A model generated the notes under the pieces. It had not been told where the DNA came from. It worked only from the letters and a program-made list of their open reading frames with translations, and searched no databases. A program made the translations under genes and the position numbers. A DNA stretch of 64,000 bases. It comes from Leptobrachium leishanense. Lineage: Eukaryota; Chordata; Amphibia; Anura; Megophryidae. Below are positions 32,448-42,496 of this stretch, in pieces. The first letter of the stretch is position 1. Each line of letters opens with the position of its first letter. Where the stretch lies: assembly GCA_009667805.1 (NCBI GenBank), contig CM019066.1, positions 1,426,001 to 1,490,000 on the forward strand, read 5' to 3'.

Positions 32448-34062
32448 GTTTCTATGAGACCAGGGGGTAATATCCATGAGACCAGGGGGTAATATCCATG
32501 AGACCTGGGGGCAGTATCTATGAGACCTGGGGGCAGTATCTATGAGACCAGGGGGCAGTATCCATGAGACCTGGGGGCAGTATCCATGAGACCTGGGGGC
32601 AGTATCCATGAGACCAGGGGGTAATATCCATGAGACCAGGGGGTAATATCCATGAGACCTGGGGCCAGTATCCATGAGACCAGGGGGTAATATCCATGAG
32701 ACCAGGGGGTAATATCCATGAGACCTGGGGGCAGTATCCATGAGACCAGGGGGCAATATCCATGAGACCAGGGGGTAATATCCATGAGACCTGGGGGCAG
32801 TATCCATGAGACCAGGGGGTAATATCCATGAGACCTGGGGGCAGTATCTATGAGACCAGGAGGTAATATCCATGAGACCAGGGGGCAGTATCCATGAGAC
32901 CAGGGGGTAATATCCATGAGACCTGGGGGCAGTATCTATGAGACCAGGGGGTAATATCCATGAGACCTGGGGGCAGTATCTATGAGACCAGGGGGTAATA
33001 TCCATGAGGCCAGGGGGCAATATCCATGAGACCAGGGGGTAATATCCATGAGACCTGGGGGCAGTATCCATGAGACCTGGGGGCAGTATCCATGAGACCT
33101 GGGGCATATCCATGAGAGCTGGGGGCATTATCCATGAGAGTTGGGGCATATCCATGAGAGCTGGGGGCATTATCCATGAGAGTTGGGGCATTATCCATGA
33201 GAGCTGGGGGCATTATCCATGAGAGTTGGGGCATTATCCATGAGAGCTGGGGGCATTATCCATGAGAGCTGGGGGCAGTATCCATGAGAGCCGGGGGCAT
33301 TATCCATGAGACCTGGGGCCAGTATCCATGAGACCAGGGGGTAATATCCATGAGACCAGGGGGTAATATCCATGAGACCTGGGGGCAGTATCCATGAGAC
33401 CAGGGGGCAATATCCATGAGACCAGGGGGTAATATCCATGAGACCTGGGGGCAGTATCCATGAGACCAGGGGGTAATATCCATGAGACCTGGGGGCAGTA
33501 TCTATGAGACCAGGAGGTAATATCCATGAGACCAGGGGGCAGTATCCATGAGACCAGGGGGTAATATCCATGAGACCTGGGGGCAGTATCTATGAGACCA
33601 GGGGGTAATATCCATGAGACCTGGGGGCAGTATCTATGAGACCAGGGGGTAATATCCATGAGGCCTGGGGGCAATATCCATGAGACCAGGGGGTAATATC
33701 CATGAGACCTGGGGGCAGTATCCATGAGACCTGGGGGCAGTATCCATGAGACCTGGGGCATATCCATGAGAGCTGGGGGCATTATCCATGAGAGTTGGGG
33801 CATATCCATGAGAGCTGGGGGCATTATCCATGAGAGTTGGGGCATTATCCATGAGAGCTGGGGGCATTATCCATGAGAGTTGGGGCATTATCCATGAGAG
33901 CTGGGGGCATTATCCATGAGAGCTGGGGGCAGTATCCATGAGAGCCGGGGGCATTATCCATGAGACCTGGGGCATTATCCATGAGACCTGGGGGCATATC
34001 CATGAGACCTGGGACATTATCCATGAGAGCTGGGGGGGCACTATCCATGAGAGCTGGGGCAA
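32448..34062. repeat. 22-bp satellite with a 654-bp higher-order duplication
   Basis: Units of TATCCATGAGACCWGGGGGY with two further bases repeat about 70 times. Variant order is duplicated at a distance of 654 bp; for example the rare GACCTGGGGCCAGTATCC is at about 32,655 and 33,309. The last part uses GAGAGCTGGGGGCATTATCC. Since three units make 66 bp, the minus strand is open in all frames with SWILPPGLMD-like repeats; these are not genes. Confidence 0.95.
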
Positions 34063-34135
34063 TATATACCCATATGAGCTGGGGGCAATTATATCCATGT
34101 GAACTGGGGAAAATATATCCATATAACCAGTGATG

Positions 34136-34892
34136 TGCATATTATTCTTGGGGTTCAGTGCTGTGTATATTATTATGGGGGCTCTGTGCTGTGCATGTTA
34201 TTATGTTATTCTTGGGGCTCAGTGCTGTGTATATTATCCGGAGGCTCAGTGCTGTGCATATTATCCTGGAGGCTCTGTGCTGTGTATGTTATTCTGGGGG
34301 CACAGTGCTGTGTATATTATTCTGGGGGCTCAGTGCTGTGTATATTATTCTGGGGGCTCAGTGCTGTGTATGTTATTCTGGGGTCACAGTGCTGTGTATG
34401 TTATTCTGGGGGTTCAGTGTTGTGTATATTATTCTGGGGGCACAGTGCTGTGTATATTATTCTGGGGACTCAGCGCTGTGTATATTATTCTGGGGGCTCA
34501 GTGCTGTGTATGTTATTCTGGGGGCACAGTGCTGTGTATATTATTCTGGGGGCTCAGTGCTGTGTATATTATTCTGGGGGCTCAGCGCTGTGTATATTAT
34601 TCTGGGGGCTCAGTGCTGTGTATGTTATTCTGGGGGCTCAGCGCTGTGTATATTATTCTGGGGGCTCAGTGCTGTGTATATTATTCTGGGGGCTCAGTGC
34701 TGTGTATATTATTCTGGGGGCTCAGCGCTGTGTATATTATTCTGGGGGCTCAGTGCTGTGTATATTATTCTGGGGGCTCAGTGCTGTGTATATTATTCTG
34801 GGGGCACAGTGCTGTGTATATTATTCTGGGGGGTCAGTGCTGTGTATATTATTCTGGGGGCGCAGTGCTGTGTATATTATTCTGGGGGCCCT
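34136..34892. repeat. 28-bp satellite (TTATTCTGGGGGCTCAGTGC + TGTGTATA)
   Basis: About 27 highly similar units. Point variants such as CACAGTG and CAGCGCTG are spread along the array. The long + strand frames over it are artefacts of the repeat. Confidence 0.95.
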
Positions 34893-34924
34893 GTGCCTGG
34901 ATATATATATATTATATATAAAAT

Positions 34925-35090
34925 GCGTTAGTCCAGTTGCCACAATCACGAGTATACCTGTACGTAGTGATACCTTTCACTAATCAGTATAGTTTCCAGT
35001 TTACACTCTTGAAAGCTTGTCTTTTAAATGTAAAGTTAACCCAATAAAAATGGTATCAGCACGTACTGCTATACTCGTGATATATATATA
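34925..35090 (+). mobile_element. Penelope-like 3' end fragment with snap-back ends
   Basis: TTGAAAGCTTGTCTTTTAAA and AACCCAATAAAAATGGTATC match the other Penelope tails. ATCACGAGTATACC at 34,945 is the near reverse complement of GGTATCAGC...TATACTCGTGAT ending at 35,080, so the fragment can fold back. Confidence 0.75.
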
Positions 35091-35172
35091 TTTTCTTAAG
35101 GTAATGGGGGTTGTGGAATTCGTGGGTGAGTTCTCTCACTTTTTTTCCCAGGACTTGACCCCTGGCACCGCA

Positions 35173-35945
35173 GTTATGGAATAACCTCCCAGACGCCATC
35201 AAATCTTCCCCCAGTCTAAAGTCACTCATGAGCTCCCTATTAACATACCTCAATACAGAATGCACCTGTAAACATGTAACACAGTGACTATATACAGAAT
35301 GCACCTGTAAACATGTAACACAGTGACTATATACAGAATGCACCTGTAAACATGTAACATAGTGACTATATACAGAATGCACCTGTAAACATGTAACACA
35401 GTGACTATATACAGAATGCACCTGTAAACATGTAACACAGTGACTATATACAGAATGCACCTGTAAACATGTAACATAGTGACTATATACAGAATGCACC
35501 TGTAAACATGTAACACAGTGACTATATACAGAATGCACCTGTAAACATGTAACATAGTGACTATATACAGAATGCACCTGTAAACATGTAACATAGTGAC
35601 TATATACAGAATGCGCCTGTAAACATGTAACATAGTGACTATATACAGAATGCACCTGTAAACATGTAACATAATGACTATATACAGAATGCGCCTGTAA
35701 ACATGTAACATAGTGACTATATACAGAATGCACCTGTAAACATGTAACATAATGACTATTTCCTACATATTTATTTTCTATTAATCTGTATATTTGTGTT
35801 TTTTTAATATCTTGCATTGTATTACTTTGTATTTCTGTAACAACTGTAACATTTCAATGTTCTTGAACCCAGGACATACTTGAAAACGAGAGAAATCTCA
35901 ATGTATCCTTCCTGGTAAAATCCTTTATAAATAAATAAATAAATA
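35173..35945 (+). mobile_element. L2-like LINE 3' part, right of the hAT, with an expanded 39-bp array
   Basis: It resumes with TTATGGAATAACCTCCCAGA and ends AATGTATCCTTCCTGGTAAA and TTTATAAATAAATAAATAAA. It matches 52,228-52,527 except for the array at 35,250-35,756, where the intact LINE has a single unit. Confidence 0.85.
35250..35756. repeat. 39-bp array expanded from a LINE 3' end
   Basis: About 13 units of ACAGAATGCACCTGTAAACA followed by TGTAACAYAGTGACTATAT. The same stretch occurs once at 52,313-52,345, where it encodes the LINE C-terminus TECTCKHVT and its stop. The 39-bp period keeps the minus strand open. Confidence 0.95.
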
Positions 35946-36375
35946 AATACATTTTCCCAGGAAGGATACATTGAGATTTCTCTCCTTTTCAAGTATGTCC
36001 TGGGTTCAGGAACATTGAATTGTTACAGTCGTTACAGAGATACAAAGTAATAAAATGCAAGATATTAAAAACAACACACACATATACAGATTAACACAGA
36101 AAATAAATATGTAGGAAATATATTCACTATCAGGGCTATTCAGAGAGAGGTGAAAACCAGGAGAATGGCAGGAGAAGAGAACAATCTAGACCAAATAGCT
36201 GATTTGGAAAGTGAGATAAATGGGAGAATTTTTCTAGTTTGGCTATTTCGACCTAGACTTTTCACTTCTCCAGTCATTCTCCTGGTTTTCACCTCTCTCT
36301 GAATAACCCTGTATGTTACATGTTTATAGGTGCATTCTGTATCGAGGTATGTTAATAGAGATCTCTTAGATAGTG
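35946..36375 (-). mobile_element. Second L2-like LINE 3' end, tail-to-tail with the first
   Basis: The minus strand carries the same LINE tail as 52,300-52,520, interrupted by the family A MITE at 36,131. The two LINE tails meet at their A-rich 3' ends near 35,945. Confidence 0.8.
36131..36311 (-). mobile_element. Family A MITE with a verified TAT TSD
   Basis: CAGGGCTATTCAGAGAGAGG to CTCTCTGAATAACCCTG, flanked by TAT on both sides. The homologous LINE sequence at 52,330 (reverse strand CATTATGTTACATG) shows the single TAT before insertion. Confidence 0.9.
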
Positions 36376-36565
36376 TTGTAACAAGTGCTGTGAGTGACTC
36401 CCACTCTCTATTTCTGTTTCTCCCACTCTCACTCCCTACACTTCCTATGTGATGGTCACTGTTCACCGGTTTTGTGATGTATTTTCATTGGATTTTACCT
36501 AACCAGCTCAATTTTCAGGTTCGTCATTCAGGTTCGTCATCAAATAAGACACATCCAAAAACTGT

Positions 36566-36746
36566 CAGGGGTATTCAGAGAGTGGTGAAAACCAGGAGAA
36601 TGACTGGAGAAGCGGAAATTCTAGGTCAAAATATCCAAACCAGAAAAATTCTCCCATTTATCTCACTTTCCAAATCGGCTATTTGGTCTAGATTGTTCTC
36701 TTCTCCTGCCATTCTCCTGGTATTCACCTTTCTCTGAATAACCCTG
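36566..36746 (+). mobile_element. Family A MITE with TGT TSD
   Basis: CAGGGGTATTCAGAGAGTGG to CTGAATAACCCTG, flanked by TGT at 36,563-36,565 and 36,747-36,749. Confidence 0.9.
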
Positions 36747-37049
36747 TGTAAGTGGAGACCTAAGAGGTTGAGAAGTAGGACTACTTCTACCATCTGGCTC
36801 TCCCTCTGCAGGTGCAATCCTTTCTCAGATGAATCAAAGAATCACTCCTACCGTTCAAGATCTGTGGATGGTCTTTGATGAAATTTTCTTACGTCTGAGC
36901 ACTGTTGGTGAGTCCACAGCTTTGAGCTCAAGGTGATGTTAGTGATGCTGACATCCCACCACTAAAGCCTTATCTCTGAGCACCCAAGTCCCATCATTGG
37001 TAAGACTGGTCTTTACTATATAGTGACAGGCGAGCTGGACTGGGCACTC

Positions 37050-37152
37050 GGCCTCCATTTTAGACAGATTTATTGGGCAACACAACGACAGCAATGTTTC
37101 AGCTAAAAACCAGAAACATTACCGTTGTGTTGTCCAATAAACCAGTCTAAAA
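37050..37152. repeat. ~100-bp inverted repeat
   Basis: TTAGACAGATTTATTGGGCA with ACACAACGACAGCAATGTTTC pairs with GAAACATTACCGTTGTGTTG and TCCAATAAACCAGTCTAA. It looks like a small foldback MITE. Confidence 0.65.
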
Positions 37153-37154
37153 AG

Positions 37155-37680
37155 GAGGGTGAGTGTCCTGTCCAGTTCTTCTGTCACTCTATCAATATCT
37201 TGGAGGTGGCCACTCCATGGATGGTAGTGGTACCTGTCTGGCTTTGCATCAGGGCTGCCCCGTCCATGGATCCCTTTGGAGGCACGGCTCCAGGCGGCAG
37301 ATTCACAGGAGTGGCATTTTGCCATCCCTGTCAGTTTGCAGCAGTTCCAGTGCTGTGCACTGGCTGAAGCTGCCAGCTCTGCCCGTCAACCCAGGCCAAT
37401 CTGTGAGCTCGTCAGCTCTGGTAGCAGGGAGTGAGGCAGACCTAATGAGCTGCTCACAGAGAGCCGCCTGTCAGTCTCTCTCTTCACTTGCCGGGTCCAC
37501 AATTAAATGTGTATGTTTGTCAGTGTGTGGTTAGGCAGGCTCTGGGTGTGTGTTTAGAATATATTTTAATATAATTATTTTAATATTTTTATTGTACAAT
37601 TTATTATGATGTATTATTTATATTTGAATAATTAAAACAATTTATTTAAATAAACTATATTATTTCATTTTATTGATATG
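37155..37680. other. No recognisable feature
   Basis: Frames in this stretch lack motifs; AT-rich near 37,560-37,680. Confidence 0.5.
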
Positions 37681-37684
37681 CAGA

Positions 37685-37985
37685 CAGGGCCGGTGCTCCC
37701 ACTAGGCAAGCTAGGCGAGCGACCGGCTAGGGCACACTGCACCCGGGTTCCATTATTGTACCCGTTCCTCATTGTGTGGCTCGTGTAGCTGGCAGTGGCG
37801 GCTTGCAAAGTCGACATTGTTGGCTTGCGGACCCTCGCTAGTGGCGCAGAAGGTGGGCGTCTTATGGTGATGCTCAGGGGCCACCAGAGGCAGACGAAAG
37901 AAGAAAAAAAAAGGAAAGGTTTATTTTGGGGGGTCAGCATTTCATCCTTGGACCCAATGCAGCACAGCGTCTTGGGCTGGTCCTG
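37685..37985. mobile_element. hAT-like fragment (CAGGGCCGGTGC end)
   Basis: The left end CAGGGCCGGTGCTCCCACTA and the interior around 37,740-37,870 match the hAT at 20,035, inverted. The right end GGGCTGGTCCTG resembles the hAT at 13,152. Flanking octamers do not match, so it may be chimeric. Confidence 0.6.
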
Positions 37986-37989
37986 CCTT

Positions 37990-38930
37990 CCATGATGACA
38001 GTGCTGCTCTATATTTTGGAATTCCATGTCCCTCAAGGCAACAACCCTGGAGTTGAACGCGCCGATTCAGGTTATATATTTTATATTCTGTCCATATTGG
38101 TGTAGGGGAAACCACTATATCCTGATATTGGCTATCTGGGGTGCCGTGGTGGTGGATACATATAGTGTGCCGCTGCACCATCCTTTGTCTGCACAGGAAA
38201 CTCAACCACCTCTCAGGCATGAACCAAAATATGTGTATACTATCCAGTACATTTACCCACACATAGACTGACGATAGGACTCTGAGCTTTAATTTGAAGC
38301 GCTCGTAATGTGATTTAACATTTGAACAAATGTCCTTTGTACTGGCATCCTGTTAATTGCAGTGGTGCCTGTCACAGTGTATCAGAGGCTTTGTGACTCA
38401 GGGGTAAATCACCAGTGGAAAGAAAACGAGCTGCAGATTAGTAGCAGCAGATTAGTGACGCTGTCATAGGAAACTGAAGGGTAATTTCAGTGCTGGTATA
38501 ATAGTGCTAATTAGAAGGTGATTAGTACAAAGTCAAATCAGTGCGATGCTAAACTCATTAGCTCCATTTTAATAACAAAACACTCCTAACACAAGCTGCG
38601 TTACAACGTGGTTTGCTTTAATATCTGAGATGACAATTAAATAGTCATTCCCCTAAGACTTCCCTATGGTGTCCATTCTACAGATCAATGACGTATTTGT
38701 ATTAAAAAGCATCCTAGACCTTGAATGATGGTTGCACTTCGCCCTGGCGGACCCCGTCCTGCTGCAGTGGCGCTTGTGTGGGGCAGCGGTGACCCCCTTG
38801 TTAGGTCTCTGTGCTTGATGCTGCCCTGAAGGCCGTAGCTTTGCCTTATTCCTAGACGCTGGCTGAGGATTATCCCCATTTTTTTGTAACAATTTTTTTC
38901 ATAATTGACACTATTGCTCGATGAGAATTT
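37990..38930. other. No recognisable feature
   Basis: Non-repetitive sequence without conserved frames. Confidence 0.5.
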
Positions 38931-38934
38931 ATCT

Positions 38935-39370
38935 CCCCACAAATATTTTGAGCAAGGGGTCCAAGTCTGAATTACCCTGTAGACTTAAAGTGAGAAACAG
39001 AGAGGTTTGTGAGGGTAGAAGGGTAATCCAGACATAGACCCCTTGCTCGAGATGCCTAGAGGGGTGTCAGCTATACCCTCTGACGGGGCCTAACATGGCC
39101 GAAACGATCGTCGGGGGTTACTGCATCTTTCGTGCAGGGATGACGTCCTTGGCAATCAGTACTGGCCAGCCCTTTCTGGGTGATAGCGTTTTATTTGCAT
39201 ATGGTGCAGTTGTCCCTGTAATGGCACAAGCAAGCTAAAAGCTTGTGAGACCTGATCGGGCCCCACCGTAGAGCAGGCCACTAGTGACGTTGCTCGTCCT
39301 CAGGACCCTCACAAACCTCAATGTTTCTCACTATAGTTACTTATTGAATGACATATAAATCTCATGAATA
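38935..39370. mobile_element. Family H inverted-repeat element
   Basis: AGTGAGAAACAGAGAGGTTT with GTGAGGGT at the left pairs with GACCCTCACAAACCTC and AATGTTTCTCACT at the right. The right half (TAATGGCACAAGCAAGC, TAGAGCAGGCCACTAGTG) matches 60,400-60,498. Confidence 0.6.
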
Positions 39371-39480
39371 AAGAAATTAAAAAATAACTCCAAAGATACA
39401 CTATATTGCCAAAAGTATTTGCTCACCTGCCTTTATTCGCATATGAATTTAAGTGACATCCCATCCCTAATCCATAGGGT

Positions 39481-40560
39481 TCAATATGACGTCGGTCCGC
39501 CCTTTGCAGCTATAACAGCTTCAACTATTCTGGGAAGGCTGTTCACAAGGTTTAGGAGTGTGTTTATGGGAATTTTTGACCATTCTTCCAGAAGCGCATT
39601 TGTGAGGTCACACACTGATGTTGGAGGAGAAGGCCTGGCTCTCAGTCTCCGCTCTAATTCATCTCAAAGGTGTTCTATCGGGTTGAGGTCAGGACTCTGT
39701 GCAGGCCAGTCAAGTTCATCCTCACCGGACTCTGTCATCCATGTCTTTATGGACCTTGCTTTGTGCACTGGTGCACAGTCATGTTGGAAGAAGAAGGGGC
39801 CAGCTCCAAACTGTTCCCACAAAGTTGGGAGCACGGAATTATCCAAAATGTCTTGGTATGCTGAAGCATTCAGAGTTCCTTTCACTGGAACTAAGGGGCC
39901 AAGCCCAGCTCCGAAAAAACAACCCAACACTATAATCCCCCCTCCACCAAACTTTACACTTGGCACAATGCAGTCAGACAAGTACCGTTCTCCTGGCAAC
40001 CGCCAAACTCAGACTCATCCATCAGATTTCCAGATGGAGAAGCACAATTCGTCACTCCAGAGAACGCGTCTCCACTGCTCTAGAGTCCAGTGGTGGCGTG
40101 CTTTACACCACTGCATCCGACGCTTTGCATTGCACTTGGTGATGTATGGCTTGGATGCAGCTGCTTGGCCATGGAAACCCATTCCATGGAGCTCTCTGCG
40201 CACTGTTCTTGAGCTAATCTGAAGGCCACATGAGGTTTGGAGGTCTGTAGCGATTGACTCTGCAGAATGTTGGTGACCTCTTCGCACTATGCGCCTCAGC
40301 ATCCACTGACCTCGCTCCGTCAGTTTACGTGGCCTACCACTTCGTGGCTGAGTTGCTGTCGTTCCCAAACACTTCCACGTTCTTAAAATACAGCTGACAG
40401 TTGACTGTGGAATATTTAGGAGCGAGGAAATTTCACGACTGGATTTTTTGCACAGGTGGCATCCTATCACAGTTCCACGCTGGAATTCATTCACTGAGCT
40501 CCTGAGAGCAACCCATTCTTTCACAAATGTTTGTAAAACAGTCTGCACGCCTAGGTGCTT
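39481..40560 (-). pseudogene. Tc1 transposase, lightly damaged
   Basis: N-terminal to C-terminal on the minus strand: HTH blocks (KSSREISSLLNIPQSTVSCI and GRPRKLTERGQWMLRRIVRR), then RTVRRELHGMGFHGQAAASK. Next come VLWSDELCFSIW with the first catalytic Asp, [13 protein letters not shown] with the second, and [10 protein letters not shown] with the Glu. The C-terminus ends PTSY and a stop at 39,481. Breaks are few: a stop or frameshift near 40,010 and another after NPIEHL near 39,664. All three catalytic residues survive. The natural start is unclear because the 278-bp insert falls near the N-terminus. Confidence 0.85.
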
Positions 40561-40571
40561 GATTTTATATA

Positions 40572-40849
40572 AATACAGAAAAAATGGCGTCGCGCCCATA
40601 CTCACCGGAGCGGCAGCAACTGCCAGGAGTAACAGCCCAGTTAATGTATAAAACATAACAAGGAAAAAAGGTGTCATCTGCGCTCGTTTCTATGTGTTCC
40701 ATGTACAACAAAACTGAGGTTTTTGTTTGTTTCAATGGCCATTGCAACGTAAGCTCACTCGCCACTTCACGGCACCTCTTTACAGAGTGAGTACCTAACA
40801 ATTGTAACCAAAAGGCCGCTCTACTGAGCAGCTCCAAGCCCCTCCTGCT
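40572..40849 (-). other. 278-bp insertion in Tc1 with 15-bp TSD; exon-like leader on the minus strand
   Basis: GCTTGATTTTATATA occurs at 40,557-40,571 and again at 40,850-40,864. No TIR and no poly-A tail are visible. On the minus strand a frame starts MTPFFLVMFYTLTGLLLLAV and runs into AAAP. It is directly followed by CCG|GTGAGTATG, a good splice donor. That is the layout of a signal-peptide first exon. It could equally be a coincidence or a piece of an unknown retroelement. Confidence 0.45.
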
Positions 40850-40946
40850 GCTTGATTTTATATACTTGTGGCCATGGAAGTGATTGGAACACCGGATTCT
40901 GATTATATTTGGAAGGGTGAGCGAATACTTTTGGCAATATAGTGTA

Positions 40947-41487
40947 CTTCTGATAAAAATAATAATCCGCCTTCCTGCAATGCTTCAGAAGCAAAGGTTC
41001 AGGCTGGAAAGAAGGGGCCACTATGGTGAACCATGGTTGGTCGTGTTTGATGATTGGTGAGGTTTTTGACAAGTCAGCTGGAAATGGATTTGCCATATAT
41101 CAGTGGATCACAAAAAGGTATCGTGTTATGGTTATAAAGGTTACATTAATTCCTCCTTTAACTCTCAGCTAAAGTCTTAAAAACGTTCAGACTGATGACT
41201 AGATTCCAAGTCAGGTTTAACATTAACCAGAGCTGTTCTAAATGTCCAAGAGACATTGAAGTCTACAGAGTTGGGAAGTTTACATCATCTCTGGTTAAGT
41301 TTACACCAGGCTTGGAATCTAACCCTGGGTGCTGGTAGAGTATTTGTCACACTTTTTTGTCACATTTAAGCACATTGGGAAGGCATGGGAATGGCAATTT
41401 CCCAGTGTTTGCCAGAAGAATGGTATTCTCGCGCATAAAGAAGCGCTGCAGCTGCTGCTGCTCCCATAATCTTTGAGACCAGAATGT
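40947..41487. other. No recognisable feature
   Basis: No terminal repeats or motif-bearing frame. The last part may be interior of the hAT whose end is at 41,538. Confidence 0.45.
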
Positions 41488-41538
41488 ACAGAAATGTTTG
41501 TGAGTTCCCACACTTATTTTTTAGAACTTGACCCCTGC
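41488..41538. mobile_element. Right terminus of the CAGGGGTCAAGTTC hAT
   Basis: GTGAGTTCCCACACTTATTT and TAGAACTTGACCCCTG match the right end of the composite hAT at 35,128-35,164. The matching left end was not found. Confidence 0.6.
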
Positions 41539-41540
41539 AC

Positions 41541-41815
41541 TGCTGCCAGTATCCTACAGCTCATGGTATGATGCTGGCACAATCCAGTTCACTGTATGCT
41601 GCTGGTATGTGCCTTCTCATGGTATGCTGCAACTCACATTGTGCTGCCGGCACACACAAACTCACGGTATGATGCCAGCAGGTTCCATCTCACTGTATGC
41701 TGCTAGTATGCTCCAGCTCATGGGATGCTGCTGGTATAGTATAGCTCATGTTATGCTGCAGGTATGCTCCAGCTCACAGTATGGAGCTGACACGCTCCAG
41801 CATACCGCACTCTAT
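41541..41815. repeat. ~30-bp degenerate minisatellite
   Basis: Nine or so units with GGTATGCTGCTGGTATG and CCAGCTCATGGTATG cores. Confidence 0.8.
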
Positions 41816-42490
41816 TCAATTTTTTTAACATAAATTAATGCTTTAGTAATTAACTATCGGTGGTATAAAAGAAAGGCACTTGTTCCGTGTAATATTTTAC
41901 AGTATAATTTTCAACAATATTTTGTCTCATCTTTGCCCACAATAATATTCATCCTGCTGATGAGACGTAGAGGGTTGCCGGTCACATGACCTTCTTGGCA
42001 AAAATATCCGATTGGGTTGTCCATGGGACAGAGCTTGCTGCTATCTTCCCTTCCAGCTGCAAACCAGTTTACACGGCTTTGTGTAATACGCCGAATAACA
42101 AAGGGCCAAATTTCCTGGATTAACAGATATCAAAGAAAAGATTTATATAATGCACTCGCTTGATCGTTTATATTTATTTTCATTCATGTAATGACTTGGC
42201 GTGTTCTCTCCAGAGAAGCAGGGGCTGCTTGCTACACACACACACTCATTCACATCCTACCAGTTATATAAGTTATACAAGCATTAATGGGTGGTGATGT
42301 CACACCAAGCCGCGTGGGTTTAGTGGTTTGATGGTTAGGAAAACTCTTAGAGGGGATTATTAACTAAACGCCACATTGTGATGAATTGTAAAACAAATTC
42401 CCACATCTTCCAAAATGATGATGTTTTACTAAATTACCAGCATGTTTCTCATGGCCCTAGTTACCTTATCATTAGCTATTTCAACATACT
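41816..42490. other. No recognisable feature
   Basis: Unremarkable AT-rich sequence. Confidence 0.5.
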
Positions 42491-42496
42491 ATAGGG

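Larger units (their letters stand above)
32136..35164. mobile_element. Composite 3,029-bp hAT carrying two satellites and a Penelope fragment
   Basis: The TSD GCACCGCA occurs at 32,128-32,135 and 35,165-35,172. The uninterrupted LINE at 52,218-52,230 has it once. Ends are CAGGACTCGAGTC and GACTTGACCCCTG (complement CAGGGGTCAAGTC), diverged TIRs. From left it carries CpG-rich palindromes (GGGAACGCTGCGGGAACG), a 22-bp array, a 28-bp array and a Penelope 3' fragment. A sibling right terminus is at 41,488-41,538. No transposase is encoded. Confidence 0.85.
39399..40944 (-). mobile_element. Tc1-like transposon with intact TIRs and TA TSD, split by a 278-bp insert
   Basis: CACTATATTGCCAAAAGTAT and its complement ATACTTTTGGCAATATAGTG are the TIRs, with TA on both sides. 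Excluding the insert it is about 1.25 kb, normal for the family. The transposase reads on the minus strand. Confidence 0.95.

Noticed and set aside
32121..33888. Long minus-strand open frames up to 356 codons with SWILPPGLMD repeats
   Set aside because: They are a by-product of a 22-bp satellite (three units make 66 bp), are open in several frames, and have no codon bias or conserved domain.
34099..34983. Plus-strand frames of 257-294 codons rich in Cys and Tyr
   Set aside because: All three frames are open across a 28-bp array; the peptides simply repeat the unit.
35056..35817. 253-codon minus-strand frame with 13-residue repeats
   Set aside because: The 39-bp unit derives from a LINE 3' end read on the wrong strand.
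36474..36737. Short frame resembling the one at 41-313
   Set aside because: It is another family A MITE copy.
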